Of a DNA stretch of 64,000 nucleotides, positions 35,438 through 43,744 are shown one piece after another (position 1 is the stretch's first letter; each line of letters starts with the position of its first letter). A program made the position numbers and the translations under genes. The notes below the pieces were generated by a model. The model did not search any database and was not told the DNA's origin. It saw only the letters and a list, made by a program, of their open reading frames with translations. This DNA is from Siculibacillus lacustris (GTDB taxonomy: Bacteria; Pseudomonadota; Alphaproteobacteria; Rhizobiales; Ancalomicrobiaceae). Location of the stretch: contig NZ_SJFN01000010.1 of NCBI RefSeq assembly GCF_004328075.1, forward strand, positions 124,001 to 188,000. Direction: 5' to 3'.

Positions 35438-36547
35438 TCACGGCGCGATCGGCGCGTACTTGCCTTCGTGCCACTTGTTGATGTCGTAGCTCGGGTCCTT
35501 GATGTCGCCCTTCTTGTCGAGAGCGATCGAGCCGAGCACGGTCTCGAAGGGCTTGCCGTCCTTCAGGGCGGCGGCGACCTTGCCGGCGTTGTCGGCGCCG
35601 GCGCGCTTGACGCCTTCGGCGATCGCCTCGACCACGGCATAGCTGAACAGGGTGAAGCCTTCCGGCTCGAACTTCTGTTCCTTGAACTTGGCCAGCGCCG
35701 CGACCGCATTGGGCGAGCGGCGCGGATCGGTCGGGAAGGTGAACAGCGTGCCTTCGCCGGCCGGTCCCGAAATCGACCAGAACTCGGCGGTGGCGAGGCT
35801 GTCGCCCATGATCAGGGTGAACTTGTAGCCGGCATCCGACGCCTGACGCAGGATCAGGCCGGCCTCGGCATGGTAGCCGCCGAAGTAGACGACGTCGGCG
35901 CCGGCGGCCTTCAGCTTGGAGACGACCGCCGAATAGTCCTTCTCACCGGGGGTGATGCCCTCGAAGAAGATGTCCTTGAGGCCGGCGGCGTTGGCGGTCT
36001 CCTTGACCACGGTGGCCAGGCCCTTGCCATAGGCGCCCTTGTCGTGGATGACCACGAACTTCTTGCCGGCATAGGTTTTGGCGATCCACGGACCGATGAA
36101 CGCGCCCTGCGCGTCGTCGCGGCCATAGAGGCGCAGGATGGTCGGATAGCCCTTTTCGGTGAGCACCGGGTTCGACGAGGCCGGGGTGGCCATCAACACC
36201 GAATTCTCGTTGTAGACGTCGGCGGCGGCGATCGAGGCGCCGGAGCAGGCGTGGCCGGCGACGTACTTCACTTGGTTGCCGACGATCCGGTTGGCGACGG
36301 TGACCGCCTGTTTCGGGTCGCACTGATCGTCCTCGATGACGATCTTGATCTTCTTGCCGGCGACACCGCCCTTGTCGTTGATCACCGCCGCGGCGGCTTC
36401 GGCACCGCGCTTCTGCTGTTCGCCGATCGAGGCGAGCGCCCCGGTCATCGGACCGACGACGGCGATGGTGATGTCCTGGGCGACGACGGGCGTCGCGACC
36501 AGGGCGAGGGCGAGGCCCAGCCAAGTTCCCTTGATCTCGTAGTTCAT
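35438..36547 (-). CDS. Branched-chain amino acid-type ABC binding protein (LivJ/LivK family)
   Basis: A 369-residue periplasmic binding protein with a signal peptide (MNYEIKGTWLGLALALVATP, cleavage near VVA/QDI). Family features include ITIAVVGPMTGALASIGEQQKRGAEAAAAVIN, the disulfide pair around DDQCDPKQAV...GHACSGASIAAADVY, and TPASSNPVLTEKG. The rest of a Liv transporter (permeases and ATPases) is not in the window, so it must work with components encoded elsewhere. Its promoter region carries the same operator as soxB, suggesting a methylated amine or amino acid ligand. That is inference. Confidence 0.9.
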   Translation of the reverse strand: MNYEIKGTWLGLALALVATPVVAQDITIAVVGPMTGALASIGEQQKRGAEAAAAVINDKGGVAGKKIKIVIEDDQCDPKQAVTVANRIVGNQVKYVAGHACSGASIAAADVYNENSVLMATPASSNPVLTEKGYPTILRLYGRDDAQGAFIGPWIAKTYAGKKFVVIHDKGAYGKGLATVVKETANAAGLKDIFFEGITPGEKDYSAVVSKLKAAGADVVYFGGYHAEAGLILRQASDAGYKFTLIMGDSLATAEFWSISGPAGEGTLFTFPTDPRRSPNAVAALAKFKEQKFEPEGFTLFSYAVVEAIAEGVKRAGADNAGKVAAALKDGKPFETVLGSIALDKKGDIKDPSYDINKWHEGKYAPIAP

Positions 36548-36662
36548 GAGTTCCACTCCCTGAGGCGTCCGGACCGCCGTGCGGTCACGGCGCGAGCCGT
36601 CGCCGAGTTCGAAAGGACGTGGGACCGCTCGGGCGAACCTTCCTCGACGTCGGGGCGGGCCA

Positions 36663-36680
36663 AGATACACAAGCGTATGG
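36663..36680 (-). promoter_or_regulatory. Operator before the binding-protein gene, similar to the soxB site
   Basis: Read on the gene strand it is CCATAC-GCTTGT-GTATCT, matching the soxB operator CCATAC-AGTCCT-GTATGG in both half-sites and 6-base spacing. As at soxB, CTTGCCG lies just upstream as a likely -35, and TATCTT could be the -10. It lies 116 bases before the start and directly after the tetR gene end. Confidence 0.55.
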
Positions 36681-36717
36681 AACCTCGGCAAGCGCGGCGG
36701 GCCCCGTCTAAAGCCGG

Positions 36718-37323
36718 TCAGCAGTTGTGCGGATCGTCGTCGGCGGGCATGTCGACCCCGGTCAGCACCCGGAAATAGGTCGGCAGCAGGCGGCGCCGGA
36801 GATCGTCGGGTTCGGCGATGCGCAGCGCGTAGTAGCCGACCTGATGGTAGTAGACGATGCGGGCGCGCACTTCGGCCTCGATCGCCGAACAGCCGAGTTC
36901 GGCGAACAGGGTGGCGAGCCCGGCGATGCGGGCGCCGTCGACGGCGCGCACCGCCGCATCGACCGCGGCGCTGCCGCGCGCCCAGTCGCGCACCGCCGCG
37001 TCGTGGTCGGGATCGTAGCGGGCGGTATCGAGCCAGACCTCGAAATAGGCCAGGAGCCGGCGTTCGGGGCGACCCCGAACCTCCGCGACGACGCGGGCGA
37101 AGGGCGCCAGCGCGCAGTCGCGCCAGTCGTCGAGGAGGGCGTCGAGGAGATCGTCGCGGGCGGCGAAGTGCCAATAGAAGCTGCCCCGCGTCACCGCCAA
37201 TCGGCGGGCGAGGGCGTCGATCTTGATCTCGCCGACCCCTTTGTCGACGAGGACGCGGCGGGCCTCGTCGATCCAGGCGCGGCGGGTGAGGGCGGGGCGG
37301 GAGGACTCTGCGGACGAGGACAC
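36718..37323 (-). CDS. TetR-family transcriptional regulator
   Basis: The 201-residue protein has an N-terminal helix-turn-helix (IDALARRLAVTRGSFYWHFAARDDLLDALLDDW, about residues 35-67), the strong TetR hallmark with the YWHF segment, and a less conserved ligand-binding domain. The start is GTG at 37323 with no good ribosome binding site. It reads toward the binding-protein gene on the same strand, 170 bases away. I infer that it is the regulator of the shared CCATAC-N6-GTAT operators, since it is the only TetR gene in the window and lies beside one of them. Confidence 0.9.
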   Translation of the reverse strand: MSSSAESSRPALTRRAWIDEARRVLVDKGVGEIKIDALARRLAVTRGSFYWHFAARDDLLDALLDDWRDCALAPFARVVAEVRGRPERRLLAYFEVWLDTARYDPDHDAAVRDWARGSAAVDAAVRAVDGARIAGLATLFAELGCSAIEAEVRARIVYYHQVGYYALRIAEPDDLRRRLLPTYFRVLTGVDMPADDDPHNC

Positions 37324-37758
37324 CGAGGGGAAGATCTCCGTGGGCGATCGGTCGCGTCGCCGGGGTGACGGCGGGCCGGGAGCGCGCCGTCACCGGCGCC
37401 ACACCGGGTCCGACCCCGGCCGGGCGCCGACTCCGACAACCGGCGCGACGATATCAGACGCGGCCGCCCGTCGCGCCTTCGGTCGGCTCCGCGATGCGTC
37501 GGTTCGGGCGCCGATCGTCCTCACGAAAACGTGATCTGTGCCCGAGTGATCGGGTTGAGCTACGCTACGTAGCAACACGTAACGAGCGGATCAAAACGTT
37601 TGCGACGGTCGCTCGCTCCGGTCGTTTCCCGCCTTCGGACTCCCGTCCCGACTCGCCGCTCCGATTGTTTTGCCGTTTCCCCGGCGGCCCGCCGTCCGCT
37701 TTCGCTCCATCCCCGCCGCAGCGGGTCCCCGTCGATCCCTTCCAGACGCGAGGTAGCG
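37324..37758. other. tetR-bufB divergent region
   Basis: This 435-base spacer has no convincing gene on either strand. In particular I see no small cysteine-rich secreted peptide of the bufferin precursor type. A perfect palindrome GCTACGTAGC lies at 37564-37573 in the least GC-rich part, about 190 bases before bufB, and may belong to its promoter. Confidence 0.45.
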
Positions 37759-38655
37759 ATGATCTCGACCCCGACCGCATCCGGCTCTCCGATCGTCACC
37801 TTGCCGGCGGTCGCCGGCGTCGGCCTCAACCCCGCCCATGTCGCCGAGATCCTGGCCGGCGGTACCCCGGTCGGTTTCTTCGAGGTCCTTGCGGAAAACT
37901 ATATGGGGGCGGGCGGGCCGCCGCACCGGCGGCTGACGGCGATCCGCGAGCGGTTTCCGCTGTCGGTGCACGGGGTCGGCCTGTCGATCGGGGGCGCGGA
38001 GCCGCTCGATCGCGATCATCTCGCGCGGCTCGCCTGTCTGGTGGCGCGCTACCAGCCGGCGGCGGTGTCGGAACATCTCGGCTGGTCGAGCCACGACGGC
38101 CGACATCTCGGCGAACCCTTGCCGCTGCCCTACACCGAGGAGACGCTGGCGCGGGTGGTCGAGCGCGTCGACGAGGTGCAGACGGCGCTCGGTCGGCCGA
38201 TTCTGCTCGAGAACCCGGCGTCCTATCTGCGCTTCGCGGCGAGCACGATTCCGGAGGTCGACTTCCTGGCGGCGGTGGCCGAACGCTCGGGCTGCGGCCT
38301 GCTGCTCGACGTCGCCAATCTCGACGTCTCGGCGACCAACCTCGGCTTCGATGCGGCGGCGGCGATCGACGCCTTCCCGATGCGCCACGTCGGCGAGATC
38401 CATCTCGCCGGGCGGTTCGAGACGGTCGACGAGGCCGGCCAGCCGCTGTTCGTCGCCGCCCACGACGGGCCGGTGCCGGAATCGGTGTGGAGCCTGTGGG
38501 AGCGGGCGCTGGCGCGGTCGGGGCCGATCCCGACGGTGATCGAATGGGACGCCGAGCTGCCGGGCTGGACGATCGTGGCGGCCGAGGCGGCGCGCGCCGA
38601 GCGGCGCCTCGCCGCCCTGCGCCGCGCCCGGGGGACCGCCGATGCCGCCGCATGA
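37759..38655 (+). CDS. bufB: DUF692 (MNIO family) protein, BufB-like
   Basis: A 298-residue TIM-barrel protein of the DUF692/multinuclear non-haem iron oxidase family. Motifs seen: GVGLNPAHVAEIL, FFEVLAENYMG near the start, LSVHGVGLSIGG, SEHLGWSSH, LLENPASYL, LLDVANLDVSATN, and EIHLAGRF with candidate iron ligands (His, Glu, Asp, Asn). Family members modify cysteines of small peptides, making copper-binding bufferins or methanobactin, with a partner protein. The ATG follows GAGGTAG. The next gene encodes the partner; the peptide substrate is not seen here. Confidence 0.9.
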   Translation: MISTPTASGSPIVTLPAVAGVGLNPAHVAEILAGGTPVGFFEVLAENYMGAGGPPHRRLTAIRERFPLSVHGVGLSIGGAEPLDRDHLARLACLVARYQPAAVSEHLGWSSHDGRHLGEPLPLPYTEETLARVVERVDEVQTALGRPILLENPASYLRFAASTIPEVDFLAAVAERSGCGLLLDVANLDVSATNLGFDAAAAIDAFPMRHVGEIHLAGRFETVDEAGQPLFVAAHDGPVPESVWSLWERALARSGPIPTVIEWDAELPGWTIVAAEAARAERRLAALRRARGTADAAA

Positions 38656-39427
38656 GATCCAGGCGGCCTTCGCGGCGGCGCTGATCGATACCGAGCGACC
38701 GCCGCCCGAAGGGCTGATCGGCCGCGACGGCGGACCGGTGGCGCGACGCTTCGCGGTTCATCGCGCGGCGCGGCTCGCCGGCCTGATCGGCGCGCTCGAG
38801 GTCCGCCATCCGGTGGTGGCGCGGCTGGTCGGCGACGCCTTCTTCACCGCGATGGCCCAGGCCTTCGTCGCCGCCCATCCGCCGGCCTCGCCGCTGCTCC
38901 TCGCCTGGGGCGACGATTTGCCGGCGTTCCTCGGGCGCTTCCGGCCGTCGGCGCGGATCCCCTATCTCGCCGACGTGGCGCGGCTGGAATCGGCCTGGGC
39001 GCGCGCCCATCACGCCGCCGAGGCGGTCGCCCTGACGCCCGCCGCCCTCGACGCGCTCGCCCCGCCGGACCGGCAGGCCGCGACGATCGTCGCCCATCCG
39101 TCGGTCGGTCTGGTGGCCTCGGACCATCCGGTGGTGTCGATCTGGCTCGCCCATCGCCGCGACGGCGATCCCCAGCCGCCGGCGGCCTGGGTCGGGGAAG
39201 CGGCCCTGGTGGTGCGGCCGGAGGCCGAGGTGCGGGTCCATCGCCTGACGCCGGGGGCGCACGCGCTCGCCGCCGCCCTGCTCGCCGGGGCGAGCGTCGC
39301 GGCGGCGACGGCGGCCGCGAAGGCCGCGGACGAGAGCTGCGACGCCGACGCGGCGCTGGCCGACCTGGTGCAGTTCGGGGCGGTGACCGGGTTCACCTCG
39401 GCCGACCCCGCCGATCGGCGGCTTTGA
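38642..39427 (+). CDS. bufC: DUF2063 protein, BufC-like partner
   Basis: The 261-residue protein has the DUF2063 N-terminal domain (IQAAFAAALIDTERPPPEGLIGRDG...RRFAVHRAARLAGLIGALEVRHPVVARLVGDAFF). The later part has PYLADVARLESAWARAHHA. It is the usual partner of DUF692 proteins, thought to recruit the substrate peptide. It overlaps bufB by 14 bases, so translation is coupled. The C-terminus includes an Ala-rich stretch. It contains no DNA-binding motif I can identify, despite the old family name. Confidence 0.88.
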   Translation: MPPHEIQAAFAAALIDTERPPPEGLIGRDGGPVARRFAVHRAARLAGLIGALEVRHPVVARLVGDAFFTAMAQAFVAAHPPASPLLLAWGDDLPAFLGRFRPSARIPYLADVARLESAWARAHHAAEAVALTPAALDALAPPDRQAATIVAHPSVGLVASDHPVVSIWLAHRRDGDPQPPAAWVGEAALVVRPEAEVRVHRLTPGAHALAAALLAGASVAAATAAAKAADESCDADAALADLVQFGAVTGFTSADPADRRL

Positions 39428-39484
39428 CAGGGCGCCGGCGGTCTGGTCGACTGGCCGCGCCCTTCACCGACCGCGACGGATTCC

Positions 39485-40804
39485 ATGGCCGACCCGACGC
39501 CCAACCCTTGCGCCGCCGACCGCCCGCCGCCGAGCCTCGCCGAGGCGACGCGGGTGTGGGCGCGAATCGGCTGCCTCGGGTTCGGCGGACCGGCCGGCCA
39601 GATCGCCCTGATGCACCAGGAGGTGGTCGAGGAGCGCGGCTGGGTCGACGAGGACCGATTTCTCCATGCCCTCAATTTCTGCATGTTGCTGCCGGGGCCT
39701 GAGGCGCAGCAGCTGGCGACCTATCTCGGCTGGCTGATGCACGGCACGCGCGGCGGCCTGATCGCCGGCGGGCTGTTCGTGCTGCCGGGCTTCGTGCTGC
39801 TGACCACCCTGTCGGTGCTCTATGTCGAGTTCCGGTCGACCTCCTGGCTCTCCGGCCAGTTCTTCGGGCTCAAGGCGGCGGTGTTGGCGATCGTCGTGCA
39901 GGCGGTGATCAAGGTCGGGCGACGGGCGTTGAAGACGCCGCGGGCGCTGGTCCTGGCGATCGCCGCCTTTCTCGCCCTCGCGGTGTTCGCGGTGCCCTTC
40001 CCTGTCGTGGTGCTGGTCGCCGGGGCGATCGGCGCGGTGCTCGGCGGCGAGGGCGCGGCAGTGCCGGCGGCGCCACGGTCGGAGGCGGGCGGGTTCGGAC
40101 GGGCGGGGCGGGTGATCGCCGTATGGGGCGGCGTCTGGCTCGTGCCGATCGTCGCGGTGGCGGTGATCTTCGGCGCCGACAGCCGGTTTCTGGCACTCGC
40201 GACCTATTTCTCGCAGATGGCGGTGGTGACCTTCGGCGGCGCCTATGCGGTGCTGGCGGCGGTCGCCCAGCACGTGGTGGCGGTCGACGGCTGGCTGACC
40301 CCGGGCGAGATGCTCGACGGTCTGGCGCTCGCCGAGACGACGCCGGGGCCGCTGATCCTGGTCTTGACCTGGGTCGGGTTCCTCGCCGGCTTCCGAGCGC
40401 CGGGGGCCTTGCCGCCGCTGGTCGGTGGGCTCCTCGGGGCGGTGGTCACCACCTGGGTGACCTTCGCGCCGTGCTTCCTGTGGATCTTCCTCGGCGCCCC
40501 CCATGTCGAGCGGCTGCGCGCCAACCGCTGGTTCTCCGCCGCCTCGGCGGCGATCGGCGCGGCGGTGGTCGGGGTGATCGCCGATCTCGCCCTGTGGTTC
40601 GCGCTGCACGTGCTGTTCGGTGCGGTCGGCACTTGGCAGGTCGGGCCGGTGCGGCTGGCGGTGCCGGTGGCGGCGAGTTTCGATCCGCGCGCCGCGGTGG
40701 TGGCGGCGCTGGCCGCGGCCGCGCTGTTCGGGCTGCGGTTCGGCGTGGCGCGCACGCTGGCCGTGGCGGCGGTGGTCGGCTGGGGTCTGGCGGCCTGGGG
40801 GTGA
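39485..40804 (+). CDS. chrA: Chromate transporter ChrA
   Basis: A 439-residue inner-membrane protein of the long CHR family, made of two homologous halves. Each has the CHR motif: FGGPAGQIALMHQEVVEERGWV with LPGPEAQQLATYLGW in the first, and FGGAYAVLAAVAQHVV with ETTPGPLILVLTWVGFLAG in the second. It exports chromate driven by the membrane potential. It lies 57 bases after bufC and may share its transcript, hinting at a metal stress role for the group. Confidence 0.93.
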   Translation: MADPTPNPCAADRPPPSLAEATRVWARIGCLGFGGPAGQIALMHQEVVEERGWVDEDRFLHALNFCMLLPGPEAQQLATYLGWLMHGTRGGLIAGGLFVLPGFVLLTTLSVLYVEFRSTSWLSGQFFGLKAAVLAIVVQAVIKVGRRALKTPRALVLAIAAFLALAVFAVPFPVVVLVAGAIGAVLGGEGAAVPAAPRSEAGGFGRAGRVIAVWGGVWLVPIVAVAVIFGADSRFLALATYFSQMAVVTFGGAYAVLAAVAQHVVAVDGWLTPGEMLDGLALAETTPGPLILVLTWVGFLAGFRAPGALPPLVGGLLGAVVTTWVTFAPCFLWIFLGAPHVERLRANRWFSAASAAIGAAVVGVIADLALWFALHVLFGAVGTWQVGPVRLAVPVAASFDPRAAVVAALAAAALFGLRFGVARTLAVAAVVGWGLAAWG

Positions 40805-40845
40805 GGGGCCCGAAACTATGGTCGAAGGCGGCTTTCCCGCCCCCG

Positions 40846-40859
40846 TTGACCTGAATCAA
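40846..40859. promoter_or_regulatory. FNR/FixK box
   Basis: TTGACCTGAATCAA matches the FNR/FixK consensus TTGAY-N4-RTCAA fully. It lies 75 bases before the 3-hydroxyacyl-CoA dehydrogenase-like gene and 42 bases after chrA, in the right place to control the former under low oxygen. Confidence 0.65.
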
Positions 40860-40933
40860 GCCTTTGCCCGACGGCAGGATTAAACCGATGCGATCCACGG
40901 CGACGCCAAGTCGCCGGGCAGGGAGGCGAGGCG

Positions 40934-41866
40934 ATGACGGGCAGAGTGGTGAAGCGCATCGGCGTGGTCGGTGCGGGGACGATCGGCGCGAGCTGGGCGG
41001 CCTATTTCCTGGCGCGCGGGCTCGACGTGGTGGCGACCGATCCGGCGCCGGGGTCGCGCGAGCGGATCCTGGAGATGGTCCATCGCTTCTGGCCGGTGCT
41101 CGAGGCGATGGGGCTCGATGCCGGCGCCTCCCTCGACCGCCTGACCATCACCCCCGACGGGGCGCTCGATCTCGACGGCGTCGACTTCGTGCAGGAGAGC
41201 GGGCCGGAACGCGAAGACCTCAAGATCGATCTGTTCCGCCGCCTCGACGCGGTGCTGCCGGCCGACGTGGTGATCGCCTCGAGCTCGTCGGGGCTGAAGA
41301 TCTCCAACGTCCAGAGCGCCTGCGCCCATCCCGAGCGCTGCCTGATCGGCCATCCGTTCAACCCGCCGCACATCATCCCGCTGGTCGAGGTGGTGGCCGG
41401 GCGCCAGACCGGCGACGCGGCGATGCAGGCGGCGATCGACTTCTACCGGGCGATCGGCAAGCACCCGATCCGCCTCAACAAGGAGGTCACCGGCCACGTC
41501 GCCAACCGTCTGCAGGGCGCGGTGTGGCGCGAGGCGCTGCATCTGGTGCTGACCGGGGTGGCCAGTGCGGCGGACGTCGACGACGCGATGTCCTACGGGC
41601 CGGGCATGCGCTGGGCGCTGATGGGGCCGTCGCTGACCTTCCATCTCGGCGGCGGCGAGGGCGGCATCGGCGCCTTCCTGAAGCATCTCGGCGGGCCGGT
41701 GCAGAGCTGGTGGGACGATCTCGGCCATCCCGACCTGACCCCGGAGACCATTGCGCTGGTCGAGGCGGCGATCCTCGAGGAGGTCGCCGGGCGCTCGACC
41801 GCGGAACTGGCGGCGCGGCGCGACAAGTTCCTGCTCGGGCTGATGCGGCTCAAGGCCGAACTGTGA
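40934..41866 (+). CDS. 3-hydroxyacyl-CoA dehydrogenase / carnitine dehydrogenase-like
   Basis: The 310-residue NAD-dependent dehydrogenase has a Rossmann motif KRIGVVGAGTIGASWAAYFLARG (residues 7-29) and FVQESGPEREDLK. The catalytic-site GHPFNPPHIIPLVEVVAG carries the family histidine near residue 145. The C-terminal helical domain has YGPGMRWALMGPSLTFHLGGGEGG. This form is shared by 3-hydroxybutyryl-CoA, L-carnitine and L-gulonate dehydrogenases, and I cannot choose among them with confidence. It stands alone, converges on the polysaccharide operon, and has an FNR/FixK box upstream. Confidence 0.82.
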   Translation: MTGRVVKRIGVVGAGTIGASWAAYFLARGLDVVATDPAPGSRERILEMVHRFWPVLEAMGLDAGASLDRLTITPDGALDLDGVDFVQESGPEREDLKIDLFRRLDAVLPADVVIASSSSGLKISNVQSACAHPERCLIGHPFNPPHIIPLVEVVAGRQTGDAAMQAAIDFYRAIGKHPIRLNKEVTGHVANRLQGAVWREALHLVLTGVASAADVDDAMSYGPGMRWALMGPSLTFHLGGGEGGIGAFLKHLGGPVQSWWDDLGHPDLTPETIALVEAAILEEVAGRSTAELAARRDKFLLGLMRLKAEL

Positions 41867-41881
41867 CCGGCGCGACGCCGC

Positions 41882-43744
41882 TCAGGCGCGGCGGCGGGGA
41901 TCGGCGCCGGGCGGCGTGAGCCGCCGGTCGGCGTCGGCCGAAGGCGCGAGGCGGGCGAGAAGGTGGTCGCCGAGCGCGGTGCGGGCGGCGACCGTGGTCA
42001 GCGAGTGGTCGGCGTCGGCGATCCGGACGATCTCGAGTCCCGACAGGTCGGCGACCCGTTCGCCGCCGGGTCCGCAATGGTGTTCGAATTCCTCGACCGC
42101 CCGGTCGCCGTCGGAGAGCACCACCGAGACGGCGAGGCCGCGGCGCGCGAAGTCGCGGAAGCGCCGCTCGACGAGCCCGTCGCTGCGCCCGAGCAGCACC
42201 CGCCGTAGGCCGGCGAGGATCGGCCGGGCGAGGCTGCGGGCCGGAGCCAGGAGGCGGGCGAGGGCGCCGAGGGGCGGCGCATCTTCGGGCCCGGAGGCGG
42301 CGCGGACCTCGGCCTCGAACTCGTGGGGACGAGCGGTCATCCAGGCGGAGAGATGGACCGCATAGGCCGCCGCCCAGACGAAGCACAGGGTGTTGACCAG
42401 CACCAGCCCGGCGATGCGCGGGTCGGGGTCGGCGGCGGCGTGGAACGCCTGATGGGCGCCGGAACAGGCGCCGATCAGGGTGATGCGGCGGTAGCCGCGA
42501 CGCTCCATCTCGTCGAGGGCGGCGAAGACGTCGGTGCGGCCGTCGCCGTGGTAGAGCGCGGTGCGCGGCGTCGCCGGGCGGGCCGGGCTGTCGCCGATGC
42601 CGGCGAAATCGAAGCGCAGCACCGCCACCCCGGCGGCGGCGAGGCGGCGCGACTGGTCGACGGTCTGGCGGGCCCAGCCGATGTGGTGGTTGCGTCCGGA
42701 ATTCATCCAGATCGCCGCATGGTCGGGCGATCCGCCGTCGGCCGGGCGGCACAGGATGCCGATCAGGCCGTCGGCGAAGACCAGCGCCTCCTCCGTCCAA
42801 CCGTCGCCGTGCAGCACCGGCGGGGCGAGCGGCGCTCGGCGCGGCGCGGCGACCGGCATCGGCAGGCCGGGCCGCACCAGACGATCGACCACCCGCCGGA
42901 GGGTGGCGAGCGGCGGCTCCGAGGCGGTCGGATCGCACATCATCCGGGCATAGCCCTCGAAGGGCTCGCAGTCGACGTGGGCGCCGGTCGCCGCCAGACG
43001 CTCGACCAAGCGGGCGGTGGCGGGCGAGTCGGCTTCGCCGACCACCAGGACGTCGGCGGCCGGGCAATGGTCGAGGGCTTCGAGATCGATCGCCCGCAGC
43101 CCCGCCAGGGTGGCGGCGGAGAGGCGGAATCCGGCGATGTCGACGTCGCCGGGGGCGAGGGTCGGATCGATCGGGGCACCGGTCAGGCGGGCGAGGATGG
43201 TCAGTTCGCGGGCATGGGCGCGGCCGCCGTTGGGCGGGGCGAGCAGCACCAGCCGTTCGACGGGGGCCTCTCGGCGGGTGGCGGCGGCGGCGATCAGCGC
43301 GCCGAGGCGGAAGCCGACCAGCACCACTTCGCGCACCCCGACGACCCGGCGCATCCAGTCGACGGCGCGGCCGACGTCGTCGATCCAGGCGGCGACGCGG
43401 TCGGCTTCGGGCGGCAGATCGAGGGAATCGCCGGTGTCGCGCCAGTCGAAGCGCAGGGCCGGCAGGCCGGCGGCGGCGCAGGCGTCGGCGAAGCCGGTGA
43501 GGGCGGGCCGCGCGCAGAGGTCCTCGTAGCCGAAGGCGCCGGCGATCACCACGCCGCGGCGCCCGGCGGCGGGATGGAACCAGGCGGCGGCGTCGCCGAG
43601 GGCGACCGGGCGCGGCAGGCGCCGGGTGCCGGCCGGCGCGGGCTGAGCGGCGGCTGGCACGGTCGCGGGGCGGAAACGGCGCAGCGCCGCGGGAAGCGGG
43701 AGGAACAACGACGCGGCGGAGGCGAAGAGGGCCGAGCGGATCAT
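41882..43744 (-). CDS. Fused double alpha/beta-hydrolase protein of the polysaccharide cluster
   Basis: The 620-residue protein contains two alpha/beta-hydrolase domains. Domain 1 (about residues 60-290) has LRFDWRDTGDS and a nucleophile elbow GFRLG (144-148), with Arg where Ser is expected. Domain 2 (about 320-610) has LRFDFAGIGDSPARP and the elbow GACSG (425-429), with Cys in that place, and a C-terminal His in ADADHSLTT. From memory, separate hydrolases of this kind accompany exosortase/EpsH polysaccharide loci; here they seem fused. No exosortase gene is present. Its ATG overlaps the GH5 gene stop (ATGA). It is the last gene of the operon. Confidence 0.75.
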   Translation of the reverse strand: MIRSALFASAASLFLPLPAALRRFRPATVPAAAQPAPAGTRRLPRPVALGDAAAWFHPAAGRRGVVIAGAFGYEDLCARPALTGFADACAAAGLPALRFDWRDTGDSLDLPPEADRVAAWIDDVGRAVDWMRRVVGVREVVLVGFRLGALIAAAATRREAPVERLVLLAPPNGGRAHARELTILARLTGAPIDPTLAPGDVDIAGFRLSAATLAGLRAIDLEALDHCPAADVLVVGEADSPATARLVERLAATGAHVDCEPFEGYARMMCDPTASEPPLATLRRVVDRLVRPGLPMPVAAPRRAPLAPPVLHGDGWTEEALVFADGLIGILCRPADGGSPDHAAIWMNSGRNHHIGWARQTVDQSRRLAAAGVAVLRFDFAGIGDSPARPATPRTALYHGDGRTDVFAALDEMERRGYRRITLIGACSGAHQAFHAAADPDPRIAGLVLVNTLCFVWAAAYAVHLSAWMTARPHEFEAEVRAASGPEDAPPLGALARLLAPARSLARPILAGLRRVLLGRSDGLVERRFRDFARRGLAVSVVLSDGDRAVEEFEHHCGPGGERVADLSGLEIVRIADADHSLTTVAARTALGDHLLARLAPSADADRRLTPPGADPRRRA

